A stretch of 33,520 bases of DNA from Planctomycetota bacterium (GTDB lineage Bacteria; Planctomycetota; UBA1135; UBA2386), in NCBI GenBank assembly GCA_016795295.1, contig JAEUHP010000188.1, forward strand, positions 1 to 33,520, written 5' to 3'. Within the stretch, counting starts at the first letter, position 1. Each line of letters starts with the position of its first letter. Position numbers and translations under genes: made by a program. The notes under the pieces are model-generated. The model was not told where the DNA came from, ran no database searches, and saw nothing but the letters and a program-made list of their open reading frames with translations. Positions 1 to 7,965 of this stretch are shown here, one piece after another.

Positions 1-39
1 GGTCGCTCCTGGCTGGCCGGCTCGCCGACGGCCCGCCAC

Positions 40-1104
40 TCACTCCGGCTCGCGCGCGGCGATCACCAGTTCCAGCTGGTGGCTCTGTCCGGGCGCCAGC
101 TGCAGGGCGCGTTCGCGCACCGCCGCGGACTCGATGCACACGAAGTGCCGCCAGTCGTCCGCGGCCATTTGCGGCAGGCGTGCAGTCTTCGCCGGCCACG
201 GATTCCACACGATCGCCGAGGGTGCGCCCGCGGTCTCGAGTTCGATGGTGCGCCGCAGCGCGCCAGCTTCGAGCCGTAGCCGCGCCGGTACGCCTTGGAA
301 GATCCGGTCGGTCTCGGCGCGGAATCGCAGCGGGGCGGCTTGGTCCCACGCCGGTTCGGGCGCGGCGGCATGTTCGGTGTGGGGCACTCCCTGCAGACCG
401 TGCACCACCGCCTCGGCCACTTCGCCCACCGCGAAGTAGGTGTGCAGAGCGACTTCGGCCGTCCACGTGGTGGTGTCGGTGTTGGTGATGGTCCATTGCA
501 GCCGCAGCGCCGTGTCGAGGGCCACGTCCAGGCGCATGGCGAAGCGATGCGGCCACAGGGCCAGACTGGCCGCGTCCGCATCGAGGGTGAAGCTCGCCGC
601 AGGTGCGGCGCTGGCGGCGCGCAGCCGCCAGGTCGAAGCCCTGGCGAAGCCGTGGGCTGGCAGCGCGCGGTTCGTCGGGTGGTCGCCGAACCAGGGAAAC
701 ACCAACGGCACGCCGCCTCGCACCGGCTTCTGCGGTCGGTGTTCGGGGCGACTCGCGGTCCACAGGACGTCGCGGCCCCGGCAGCGGTAGTGCAACACCT
801 GCGCACCGTCCTGGGCGACCAGGGCTTCGTCACCCCGATCGGTGCGCAGCAGGATCGCCTCACGACCGCCGGGGTCGCGGGTGCGGTGCGCCCCGCGGGC
901 GCCACTGCTGCGCACGCAGTCGGGACACAGGCAGGCCGTGCCGCGGGCGGGCGCCGGCACGCGGTCCTGGAGAGCGGCGGGGACGGTCACTGCGCGGCAC
1001 CAGCAGTCCGTTCCCGACTTCCCGGCGGCGGGATTCGCTGCGGCCACGGCGCAGCCGTTGGCCTGGCCGCAGAGTGGGCATCGGCACGGATCGACGAGGG
1101 ACAT
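40..1104 (-). CDS. Cysteine-rich CWC domain fused to D-hexose-6-phosphate mutarotase (YeaD-type)
   Basis: The 354-residue protein has two parts. Residues about 5-64 carry nine cysteines (C7, C9, C12, C18, C34, C36, C58, C60, C63), including CPLCGQANGC, CWC and CLCPDC, the pattern of the small 'cysteine-rich CWC' family, probably a metal-binding domain of unknown role. Residues about 82-350 are a galactose-mutarotase-like beta-sandwich of the glucose-6-phosphate 1-epimerase (YeaD) family. They have GGVPLVFPWFG, AHGFAR, ALHTYF with the presumed catalytic His221, WNPW, and FVCIES with the presumed catalytic Glu325. Such enzymes interconvert alpha and beta anomers of hexose 6-phosphates in the cytoplasm. 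The two domains are in one frame with no stop between them and no ATG near the junction; CWC proteins are normally free-standing at about 70 residues. The gene lies 52 bp downstream of the coiled-coil gene on the same strand. The mutarotase call is firm; the physiological substrate and the reason for the fusion are unknown. Confidence 0.85.
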   Translation of the reverse strand: MSLVDPCRCPLCGQANGCAVAAANPAAGKSGTDCWCRAVTVPAALQDRVPAPARGTACLCPDCVRSSGARGAHRTRDPGGREAILLRTDRGDEALVAQDGAQVLHYRCRGRDVLWTASRPEHRPQKPVRGGVPLVFPWFGDHPTNRALPAHGFARASTWRLRAASAAPAASFTLDADAASLALWPHRFAMRLDVALDTALRLQWTITNTDTTTWTAEVALHTYFAVGEVAEAVVHGLQGVPHTEHAAAPEPAWDQAAPLRFRAETDRIFQGVPARLRLEAGALRRTIELETAGAPSAIVWNPWPAKTARLPQMAADDWRHFVCIESAAVRERALQLAPGQSHQLELVIAAREPE

Positions 1105-1156
1105 GCTGCAACGGTAGCGCCGAGCCGCGGCGCGGCGAACGGCGCCGGCGCGCCCT

Positions 1157-2656
1157 TCAGGTCTTCATCTGCTTCAGCTTGGCGATCGCCCCGAGCACGT
1201 TCTTGCCGGCCGAGGAGCGCGCGCCCGTCTGGTAGCCGTTGCCACCGCTGCCTGGCTCCGGCGCGGGGCCGGTCGAGGTGGCGGGGGCAGCCGCTGCCGG
1301 CGTTGCCGCGGCGGGGCTCGGCGGGGCCGCGGCGGCCGCGGCTCCGGGGGCCGCTGGGGTGGGCGCTGCCGGCGGCGTCGCGGTTGTGCTGGCTGCGGCA
1401 CCTCCGCGCAGCGCGCCGCCTTTCACGGCGGCCTGGATCTGCGCCACCGAAGTCGCCACACCGGCAACTTCGCGCTGCACTTCGCGCAAGCCGGTCTCCA
1501 GGCCGCCGAGGTTGCCGTCGCGGAGCTGCACCAGCCCATCGCACATGCGCGCCGTCGCGCCTTCGATCTGCCGCTGCAGGTTGGCGGCGACTTGGACCAC
1601 GGCTTCCTGACGCGACAGTTGTTGCAGGGTACCGTTGGCCTGTTCCTGGGCCGTCTCCAGGCGCAGCAGGCTCTTGCGCACTTCGCTGTCCTCCAGCCGC
1701 TGCGCCACGGCCTGGACCGCCACTTCGAGGCGACCGAGCTGCTGCTGCAGCGGTTCGAACGAAGGCGTCGCGCTTGGCGTCGCCCGGAACTCGGCGAACG
1801 CCGTGCCGAGCTGCTGCAGGCCGCTGGACAGTGCCTCGAGCTCGGATTTCACGGCGCCGACGCCCCGCAGCTGGTTCTCGAGCCGGCCCTGCAGTTGCCG
1901 CTGCAACTCGCCGTTGGTGTCGAGGCCGGTCCGCAGGTGGTGCATCGAGCCGGCGACCTCGGTGGTCTGCGCGGCGATCTCCATCAGCGGCTTGCCGTAC
2001 ATCTTGGTCGCCTTGGTCAGGTTGGTGATCTTCTCTTCCTGACGTTGCAGGGCGACCAGGACGTGTTGCAGGTCTTGTTGCTGCGCGTCTTCGGTTTCGC
2101 GTGGTGGACTGCGGTCCGCGAACCGCTCCAGGTGCTCGTGCAGGGCGGCGAGGGCCTGGGCGGCGCTCTTGGCCTCGGCCGCACTGTCCAGTTGCAGCTG
2201 GTGGAACTGCCGACGCAGCCGACCGACGCCGACCAGGGCGGCGCCGAGGACGAACGTCAGGGTCGGAGACGCACCGAGTCGGTCGGTGATGCGCGGCAGC
2301 GGATTCCAGACCGCGGCGGCCATGCTGCCGAGCATCACCAGGCAGCCGGCCACTGTGGTCACGGTCCCGAGGGCGGCACGCGGCCGCCGCTGGGGTCTCG
2401 GCGAGCCGGCTGCCGGGCGCGTGGGCGGCTGGGCCGTCGGCACTTCGGCTGCCATGGCGGCCGCGGAGTCCTCCGCCACCGCGGCGGCGGCCTCGGATTC
2501 GACTTCGGCAGCCACTTCGGCTTCGGCCACGGCGCAGGCCGCGGTCGCCGTAGGGTCGCCGCCGTCGTCGGGCGTGGCAGCGGGGTGGTGTTGCGCTGGG
2601 TCGTCGAGGAAGGTCGGCAGGGCTTCGGCCGCTTTCCGGTGTGCGGGCTTGCTCAT
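1157..2656 (-). CDS. Membrane-anchored coiled-coil protein, function unknown
   Basis: I do not recognise a named family. From the ATG at 2656 the protein has 499 residues: an acidic Ala/Glu-rich N-terminal region, then two hydrophobic segments separated by a short polar loop (around VAGCLVMLGSMAAAVW and LTFVLGAALVGVGRL). A long Gln/Leu/Glu-rich stretch with heptad-like spacing, predicted coiled coil, follows. Next comes an Ala/Pro-rich linker of about 70 residues and a conserved-looking C-terminal tail (NVLGAIAKLKQMKT). The layout suggests an inner-membrane protein with a cytoplasmic or periplasmic rod, in the way of methyl-accepting or RmuC/EzrA-like scaffolds, but no signalling or nuclease motif is visible. 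An in-frame ATG at 2713 would add 19 residues (MSLHPEPADGRF...). Neither start has a good ribosome-binding site; 2656 was chosen because it leaves a normal gap to the divergent ptsI. Confidence 0.65.
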   Translation of the reverse strand: MSKPAHRKAAEALPTFLDDPAQHHPAATPDDGGDPTATAACAVAEAEVAAEVESEAAAAVAEDSAAAMAAEVPTAQPPTRPAAGSPRPQRRPRAALGTVTTVAGCLVMLGSMAAAVWNPLPRITDRLGASPTLTFVLGAALVGVGRLRRQFHQLQLDSAAEAKSAAQALAALHEHLERFADRSPPRETEDAQQQDLQHVLVALQRQEEKITNLTKATKMYGKPLMEIAAQTTEVAGSMHHLRTGLDTNGELQRQLQGRLENQLRGVGAVKSELEALSSGLQQLGTAFAEFRATPSATPSFEPLQQQLGRLEVAVQAVAQRLEDSEVRKSLLRLETAQEQANGTLQQLSRQEAVVQVAANLQRQIEGATARMCDGLVQLRDGNLGGLETGLREVQREVAGVATSVAQIQAAVKGGALRGGAAASTTATPPAAPTPAAPGAAAAAAPPSPAAATPAAAAPATSTGPAPEPGSGGNGYQTGARSSAGKNVLGAIAKLKQMKT

Positions 2657-2675
2657 GGTCGGGTTCGTCCCGACC
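2657..2675. promoter_or_regulatory. Perfect 7-bp inverted repeat in the divergent gap before ptsI
   Basis: GGTCGGG-TTCGT-CCCGACC is a perfect dyad, directly abutting the ATG chosen for the coiled-coil gene and 81 bp upstream of ptsI. It could be an operator, or a hairpin in the leader of the minus-strand transcript. If the coiled-coil gene starts at 2713 instead, the dyad lies inside its coding sequence and may mean little. Confidence 0.3.
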
Positions 2676-2756
2676 AGGAATCGGCCGTCGGCAGGCTCAG
2701 GATGAAGCGACATGTTGCAAACTGCGGCACCGTCGTCGAAAACGCACTCCCATCGG

Positions 2757-4526
2757 ATGTCCCGCAAGCTCAAAGGCATCGCAGCAGCACCCGGCGTCGC
2801 CATCGCGCCGCTGGTGCACTTCCACGCCTCCTTGGAGCACATCCCGACCGCCAAGGTGGCGGCCGAGCAGGTGCCGCACGAACAGGGCCGGCTCGCCGGG
2901 GCGATCGCCGCGGTGGCGCAGAACCTGCAAGCCTTGCAGCGCGAGTTGTCCGGCCAACTCGCCGGTGGGCAGTTGCGCATCTACGACGCGCAATTGTCGA
3001 TCCTGCACGACCCGACGTTCCGGCGCGACGTCGAGCAGGAGATCGCTGCGCTGGGCGTGAACCTCGAGGTGGCGCTGCAGCGCGTGATCGCGCGCTACGA
3101 GGCGGTGTTCGCGGCGATGGAGAACGCCGCCATGCGGGAGCGCGCCGCCGACCTGCGCGACATCGGGCGGCAGCTGATCGGGGCCCTGCTGGCCACCGAA
3201 CGCACCAAGTACACCGCCAACGGCCAGGACTACCTGTTCGCTGCGGACGAGTTCCTGCCCAGTGATGCCGGCATCCTCGACCGCCAGCACATCCGCGGCA
3301 TCGTCACGGCCCACGGCGGCAAGTACTCCCACGGCGCGATCCTGGCCCGCTCGCTCGGCATTCCGGCGGTGGTCGGTGTCGACGAAGTGATGCTGGTGTC
3401 GAACACCGGCACCGATGCGATCGTCGACGGCGATGCGGGCATCGTGGTGCTCGAGCCCTCACCCGAGGAGCGCGCCCACTACGAACGCCTGGCCCGCGAA
3501 CAGCGCGGTGTCGAGCGGCGCCTGCGCGAGCAGCGGCTGCAGCCTTCGGTGACCCCGGACGGCACCCTGGTGCGCCTCTACGCCAATGCCGAGGGTGTGC
3601 ACGATCTCGACGGCATCGACGCACCCGCAACCGCGGGCATCGGCCTGTTCCGCACCGAGTTCGCCTTCATGGAGCGCCGCCAGTTCCCCACCGAAGACGA
3701 ACAGGTGGCGATGTACAAACGCGCCATGGCCGGGGCCGGCGGCAAGCCGGTGACGTTCCGCACGCTGGACGTCGGCGGCGACAAGCCCCTGGGCTACTTC
3801 AAGATGCCCGAGGAGCGCAATCCGGTGCTCGGCTGGCGCGGCATCCGTCTGTGCCTGGACTGGCCGGACATTCTCTACACGCAGATGCGGGCGATCCTGC
3901 GCGCCAGCGCCGGTGGCCACGCCCGCATCCTGCTGCCGATGGTGACCAGCCGCAGCGAAGTGGTGCGCTGCCGCGAGGTCCTGCAGCAGCTGGTGGCCGA
4001 TCTGCGGGAGCAAGGCATCCCGCACGATCCCGAGATCGAACTCGGTGTGATGGTCGAGGTGCCGGTGGTGGTGATGGTGCTCGACGACCTGCTGCCGCTG
4101 GTCGACTTCCTGTCGGTCGGGACCAACGATCTGGTGCAGTACCTGTTGGCCGTCGACCGCGACAACCAGCGTGTGGCCAAGATGTACGACCCGTTCCATC
4201 CGGGCGTGCTGCGGGTGCTGCGGCAGATCGCCGAACGTGCCACCGCTGCTGGCAAGAGTGTCTCGATCTGCGGTGAGATCGCGGGTGACCACTGGTTCAC
4301 CCCGTTGTTGGTCGGACTCGGCTACCGGGACCTGTCGATGGCTCCGGTGTTCGTGCCGCGCGTCAAGCTGATGCTGCGCAGCTTCACCCTTGCGGAGTGC
4401 CAGGACCTGGCCGCGCGGGCCTTGGCCATGCAGTCGACGGCCGCGGTGCGGCGCTTGGTCCAGGACGAGATCCAGGTGCGCTGGACCCGCTACCTGGGCA
4501 CTGCCAACGAGGAACAGGCATCGTGA
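2757..4526 (+). CDS. ptsI: Phosphoenolpyruvate-protein phosphotransferase (PTS enzyme I)
   Basis: Enzyme I takes phosphate from phosphoenolpyruvate and passes it to HPr. The 589-residue length fits the family. The N-terminal HPr-binding/helical region leads to the phosphohistidine site, GGKYSHGAILARSLGIPAVVG with His192, and then the PEP-binding TIM barrel. The barrel shows GLFRTEFAFMER, TFRTLDVGGDKPLGY, GWRGIRLCL, GVMVEVPVVV, SVGTNDLVQYLLAVDR and SICGEIAGD with Cys505. His192 and Cys505 both sit three residues later than E. coli His189 and Cys502. The usual Thr-Ser-His-Thr is Tyr-Ser-His-Gly here. The start ATG at 2757 (MSRKLKGIAAAPG) matches the family N-terminus better than the ATG at 2712. 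No HPr, EIIA or sugar-specific EII gene lies in the window. The gene may feed a regulatory (PTS-Ntr-like) rather than a transport chain, which is inference. Confidence 0.93.
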   Translation: MSRKLKGIAAAPGVAIAPLVHFHASLEHIPTAKVAAEQVPHEQGRLAGAIAAVAQNLQALQRELSGQLAGGQLRIYDAQLSILHDPTFRRDVEQEIAALGVNLEVALQRVIARYEAVFAAMENAAMRERAADLRDIGRQLIGALLATERTKYTANGQDYLFAADEFLPSDAGILDRQHIRGIVTAHGGKYSHGAILARSLGIPAVVGVDEVMLVSNTGTDAIVDGDAGIVVLEPSPEERAHYERLAREQRGVERRLREQRLQPSVTPDGTLVRLYANAEGVHDLDGIDAPATAGIGLFRTEFAFMERRQFPTEDEQVAMYKRAMAGAGGKPVTFRTLDVGGDKPLGYFKMPEERNPVLGWRGIRLCLDWPDILYTQMRAILRASAGGHARILLPMVTSRSEVVRCREVLQQLVADLREQGIPHDPEIELGVMVEVPVVVMVLDDLLPLVDFLSVGTNDLVQYLLAVDRDNQRVAKMYDPFHPGVLRVLRQIAERATAAGKSVSICGEIAGDHWFTPLLVGLGYRDLSMAPVFVPRVKLMLRSFTLAECQDLAARALAMQSTAAVRRLVQDEIQVRWTRYLGTANEEQAS

Positions 4527-5362
4527 CGCGGCGCGCCTTGCGCCGCGGCAACTGGTCTCTGCAGGAGTTGGAACGCCTGCGGCAGTTGCTGCCTCGGTCG
4601 GGAGTGGTGGCAACGGCTCGCCTGCTACGCCGCTCGGCGGTGTCGGTGGAACGCAAAGCCCTCGATCTCCTGCGCCAGCCGCTGCGGCGTGGACCGTGGC
4701 AGGAGGCCGACGACGAACGGTTGCGAGCGTCCTGGGGCGTCGTCGAGGCGCGGTTGTTGGGCCCAATGCTGGGCCGCACCCCAGCCGAAGTGACGAGTCG
4801 GGCCGGCGAGCTGCGCCGCCGCCTGCGTTCTGGCCCCTGGAGCCCGGCCGAGGAGCTGCGGCTCAAAGAATGGTACGGCTCCCGTCACGACGTCGACCTC
4901 GAGGTGGCTTTGTTGCGACCGCGGTCCGAGATCGCCGCCGCGGCGGTCCGCTTGTGTCTGGCCAAGGACAAGCGCCTGAAGGGCGCGGGGGTGGGAACTG
5001 GAACCGCGCAGGTGCGGCGGCGCATGCCGCGCTGGACCAGCGCGGAAGAAGCGCGGCTGCGCGTGATCTATCCGGATCTCGACAATCTGGCGGTGGCCAA
5101 GGAGCTGGCCCGCACCGTGACGAGCGTGGCCAACAAGGCGCACCAGCTCGGTCTGGCCAAGTCACCCGCGCTGCTCGCGAGCATCGGGCGCCAGAACGTC
5201 GGCGTCCGGTACGGCTCGCAGCGGGCGCGGCTCTCGGCCGTCGAGCCAGCGCTGCCGCCGGGCGTGGCGGACGATGCCCTGGTCGTGGGGCCGGCGCGGG
5301 TGGGGCATGCTGGTGCCGCCGGCTCGTTGGCTGCCGGTGCTGCCGATGCGACCGAGGGCTGA
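4523..5362 (+). CDS. Protein with four Myb/SANT-like helix-turn-helix repeats
   Basis: Starting from the GTG at 4523 (SD GAGGA at 4509-4513), which overlaps the ptsI stop as GTGA, the protein has 279 residues. Four tandem units each begin with an Arg/Gly/Pro-Trp pair and end in a helix with regularly placed Arg/Ala/Leu. They are about residues 9-50 (RGNWSLQELERL), 57-100 (RGPWQEADDERLR ... GRTPAEVTSRA), 104-148 (SGPWSPAEELRL) and 169-212 (PRWTSAEEARLR ... RTVTSVANKAHQLGL). This is the Myb/SANT layout. The last unit also resembles the DNA-binding head of alphaproteobacterial GcrA. The C-terminal about 65 residues are Ala/Gly-rich with no clear fold. The likely role is sequence-specific DNA binding and transcriptional control, possibly linked to PTS status given the coupling to ptsI. 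That role is inferred; no target site is identified. Confidence 0.72.
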   Translation: MTRRALRRGNWSLQELERLRQLLPRSGVVATARLLRRSAVSVERKALDLLRQPLRRGPWQEADDERLRASWGVVEARLLGPMLGRTPAEVTSRAGELRRRLRSGPWSPAEELRLKEWYGSRHDVDLEVALLRPRSEIAAAAVRLCLAKDKRLKGAGVGTGTAQVRRRMPRWTSAEEARLRVIYPDLDNLAVAKELARTVTSVANKAHQLGLAKSPALLASIGRQNVGVRYGSQRARLSAVEPALPPGVADDALVVGPARVGHAGAAGSLAAGAADATEG

Positions 5363-5394
5363 GCCGCCCGGCCCAGGTGCGCACGAGTTCGGCA

Positions 5395-5408
5395 GGCCAG
5401 CGGTGGCC
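5395..5408 (+). terminator. Weak hairpin after the Myb-repeat gene
   Basis: GGCCA-GCGG-TGGCC is a perfect 5-bp stem with a 4-nt loop, 33 bp past the stop at 5362. No T-run follows, so it is at best a weak or Rho-assisted terminator. Confidence 0.2.
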
Positions 5409-5451
5409 CCGCCCGGTCTTCCGTCCGGTCCGGCCGCTTCGGCAATTGCGC

Positions 5452-5458
5452 TAAACTC
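5452..5458 (+). promoter_or_regulatory. Candidate -10 element for the STAS gene
   Basis: CTAAACT stands out in a GC-rich gap and resembles a sigma-70-type -10 (TAAACT against TATAAT). No convincing -35 lies 16-18 bp upstream. Transcription from here would give a leader of roughly 60 nt carrying the GAGGA ribosome-binding site at 5518-5522. Confidence 0.25.
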
Positions 5459-5527
5459 GCGCGGGGAGTTCGGACGATGGCTGGCGAGCGCGCCGCCACT
5501 GCCTGGCGTCGCCACACGAGGAACGCC

Positions 5528-5917
5528 ATGGAAATCGTCGGCAAGAAAAGCCAGGGTCTGTCGGTCACCGCGCTGAAGGACGACAAGACGGTCATCATCG
5601 CCTTCAACGACCGCAGCCTGAACTTCTACGTCACGGACTCGCTGAAGGAATCGCTGAAGGAGACGATCAACGCGAAGATCGAGGACGGTTACCAGCATTT
5701 CGTGCTGAACCTCGACAACGTCAAGATCATCGACTCGTGCGGTGTCGGCCTCGTGATCGTCGCCAACAACGTCACGACCAGTCGCAACGCCAAGCTCTAC
5801 CTGAGCAACATCAAGCCGTTCATCGTCAAGATCTTCGAGATCATGCGCATCAGCAAGCACCTCGCCATCTACGACCGCGAGGACGATGCGTTGGCGGCGA
5901 TCAAGGCGGCCAAGTAG
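5528..5917 (+). CDS. STAS-domain protein (anti-sigma-factor antagonist-like)
   Basis: The 129-residue single-domain protein shows the STAS fold pattern: beta strands, then FVLNLDNVKIIDSCGVGLVIV, where D-S-C-G-V-G corresponds to the D-S-x-G-L-G loop of SpoIIAA/RsbV that holds the phosphorylated serine. The C-terminal helix region is MRISKHLAIYDREDDALAAI. In the classic system the unphosphorylated protein binds an RsbW/SpoIIAB-type kinase and frees a sigma factor. No such Ser kinase or sigma factor is encoded in the window, so its partner is elsewhere or it acts in another switch. The ATG at 5528 has a GAGGA site 5 nt upstream and matches the domain boundary; the ATG at 5477 would add an unrelated 17 residues. 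It sits 75 bp upstream of the histidine kinase. Confidence 0.88.
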   Translation: MEIVGKKSQGLSVTALKDDKTVIIAFNDRSLNFYVTDSLKESLKETINAKIEDGYQHFVLNLDNVKIIDSCGVGLVIVANNVTTSRNAKLYLSNIKPFIVKIFEIMRISKHLAIYDREDDALAAIKAAK

Positions 5918-5992
5918 CAGCTGCTACGGCGGGCGCTCGACGCCTGGCGAGTGGCGCCGCGGCGAACGATGGGCCGGGCCGGAGGCACAGCC

Positions 5993-7570
5993 ATGGCACC
6001 TCGACCGGTGACGATCGTGGCCGCAGGCGAGGCCAACGCTGGCGCTTTGGCGGCGGCGGTGGCCGCCTGCGGGCGAGCCACGCGCAGCTGCGCTCCCGAG
6101 GGAGCCGCGGCGGCGCTGCGCGCCAGTCCGACCGATCTGCTGCTGGTCGACGCGGCGCTGGCGGACGCCACGTTGCGGCCGATCCTCGCGGCGGCAGCTG
6201 CGGCTGGCGCGGTGACGCTGCTGGGCATTCCGGCGGGCCCAGCGCCAGCCACGGCGTGGCGCCGGGCACTCGCTCTGGACTGTGCCGGAGTACTGCCCGC
6301 CGAGGATCGAGTCGATGCGATCGCAGCCCTCGAGCTCGCCCAGGGGCGCTGGCGGCAGAATGCGCGGTTGCGCGAGGAAGCCGCGCGGTTGCACCAGCAG
6401 AACGCTGAGCTGCGCCGTCGCATCGCCCTGGACGCCGAGCGCCATCAGGAGACCCAGGAGACCTTCTTTCTCGACCTGTCGCGGATGATGACCATCGTCA
6501 CCAACATCATGGACGGCATCGTCTTCGTCGACCGGGCCGGCAGTGTGACGCTGCTGAACCCGGCGGCGGAAGACCTGCTCGGGGTTCGCTCGTTCGTGGC
6601 CATCGGCAAGCAGCTGCGGCACCTGCAAGGTCGTCAGGAATTGCTCGAGGCGTTGGTGGCCGACCACGAACGCGGCGAGGGTCAGCGCGAAGCCGTGCGC
6701 ACCGTCGAAGTGCATCACAGCGAGCAGGACCTGCTCTACATCGAATGCCGCACCAATCGGGTGTTGGACTACCGGGGGCAGCCTGCGGGCACCCTGTCGG
6801 TGCTGCGGGACGTGACTGCCGAGTTCAAGGCCGACCAACTGAAGAATCAGTATCTGTCGATCGTGGCGCACGAACTGCGCACGCCGCTCACCGGCATCAA
6901 GACCTTCGCCACGATGCTGGCCAAGGGGCGTCTCGGCAGCCTCGACGAGCGGCAGCAGAAGGCCGTGGAATCGATGCGTGAGCAGTCCCAGCGCCTGGAG
7001 CACCAGATCGACAAACTGATCAATCTCGGGCAGATCGAAGCCGCCGACTACGGCCAGGATCGCGAACCGGTTCGGGTCGCCGAACTGCTGGCCGGACTGT
7101 TGGCGCCGTTCGAGCAGCCAGCGCGCGATCGGCGGATCCGATTGGCGATCGCCGACGAGAGTGCCGGCGAGGTCTTGTTCGCCGACCGTGCGGACTTGCG
7201 GCGCGCCTGCCAAGCGCTGGTCGAGAACGCCGTGAAATTCGCTCGCGACGGGGGGGCCGTGACCGTGCGTGTGTACCGCGACGCCACGGGTGCGCTCAGG
7301 ATCTCGGTGCGCGACGACGGCATCGGCATCGACCCGCGTTACCACCGACGCATCTTCGAGAAATTCTTCCAGGTCGAGGATCCCCTCACGCGCCACCACG
7401 GTGGGGCGGGACTCGGCCTGTTCGTCGCCAAAGGCATCGTCGAAGCCCACGGCAGTCGCATCGAAGTCTCCAGTCGGCTGGGCGAAGGTGCCGATTTCAC
7501 CTTCGCCTTGCCGGAACTCCAGCCAGGAGCCGTCGCGGCGTCGACCGGCATCCCAGCCACCAGCCAGTGA
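5993..7570 (+). CDS. PAS-domain sensor histidine kinase with N-terminal receiver-like domain
   Basis: The protein has 525 residues and no membrane segment, so it is probably cytoplasmic. Residues about 5-120 look like a degenerate receiver: alternating strands and helices with DLLLVDAALAD at the phosphoacceptor strand, but no acidic pair after the first strand. A helical/coiled segment (about 120-160) leads to a PAS domain (about 162-275; NIMDGIVFVDRAGSVTLLNP). The HisKA dimerisation domain follows, with the phosphoacceptor His293 in YLSIVAHELRTPLTGIKTFA. The ATPase domain has the N-box ALVENAVKFA, G1 DDGIGIDP, F-box EKFFQ and G2 GGAGLGLFVAKGI. All catalytic boxes are intact. GGAGG at 5981-5985 supports the ATG at 5993. 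The response regulator starts 7 nt after its stop, so the two very likely form a cognate pair. The signal sensed by the PAS domain cannot be told from sequence. Confidence 0.93.
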   Translation: MAPRPVTIVAAGEANAGALAAAVAACGRATRSCAPEGAAAALRASPTDLLLVDAALADATLRPILAAAAAAGAVTLLGIPAGPAPATAWRRALALDCAGVLPAEDRVDAIAALELAQGRWRQNARLREEAARLHQQNAELRRRIALDAERHQETQETFFLDLSRMMTIVTNIMDGIVFVDRAGSVTLLNPAAEDLLGVRSFVAIGKQLRHLQGRQELLEALVADHERGEGQREAVRTVEVHHSEQDLLYIECRTNRVLDYRGQPAGTLSVLRDVTAEFKADQLKNQYLSIVAHELRTPLTGIKTFATMLAKGRLGSLDERQQKAVESMREQSQRLEHQIDKLINLGQIEAADYGQDREPVRVAELLAGLLAPFEQPARDRRIRLAIADESAGEVLFADRADLRRACQALVENAVKFARDGGAVTVRVYRDATGALRISVRDDGIGIDPRYHRRIFEKFFQVEDPLTRHHGGAGLGLFVAKGIVEAHGSRIEVSSRLGEGADFTFALPELQPGAVAASTGIPATSQ

Positions 7571-7577
7571 GCCAGCC

Positions 7578-7952
7578 ATGGAACGAACCGTCCTGATCAT
7601 CGAAGACGAGAAGTTGATCATCGTCTCCACCCAGATGGTGTTGGAGGCGGCCGGCTTCCGCGTCGAATCGGCCATGAATGGCGAGGACGGGCTGCAGCGG
7701 GCCCGTCAGCAGGCTCCAGACCTGATCCTGCTCGACATCATGATGCCCGGCATCGACGGCTGGGAGACGCTCACCCGCCTCAAGCGCGATCCTGCCACGT
7801 CCGGCATCCCCGTGGTGATCTTCACCGCCCGCGAGCACTCTCGAGGCCACCAGAAGAGCCAGGCCATGGGCGCCGCCGACTACTTCCGCAAGCCGTTCGA
7901 GCCGGACGAGCTCATCGAGTTGGTCGAGAAGCACATCGGGCAGCGGACCTGA
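7578..7952 (+). CDS. Single-domain response regulator (CheY/DivK-like)
   Basis: The 124-residue protein is a bare receiver domain. It has the acidic pair in VLIIEDE, the phosphoacceptor Asp in LILLDIMMPG, the switch Thr in VIFTARE and the conserved Lys in YFRKPFEP. There is no DNA-binding or enzymatic output domain, so it must act by binding a partner or relaying phosphate. It lies 7 nt after the histidine kinase and 13 nt before the degenerate HD-GYP gene. The first is its probable phosphodonor and the second a possible output partner, by context only. Confidence 0.93.
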   Translation: MERTVLIIEDEKLIIVSTQMVLEAAGFRVESAMNGEDGLQRARQQAPDLILLDIMMPGIDGWETLTRLKRDPATSGIPVVIFTAREHSRGHQKSQAMGAADYFRKPFEPDELIELVEKHIGQRT

Positions 7953-7965
7953 GGGGCGACCGGTC

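Noticed and set aside
1592..3265. A 557-codon plus-strand open frame crossing the divergent gap into ptsI in another frame
   Set aside because: It covers the coiled-coil gene antisense and ptsI out of frame, with no domain signal.
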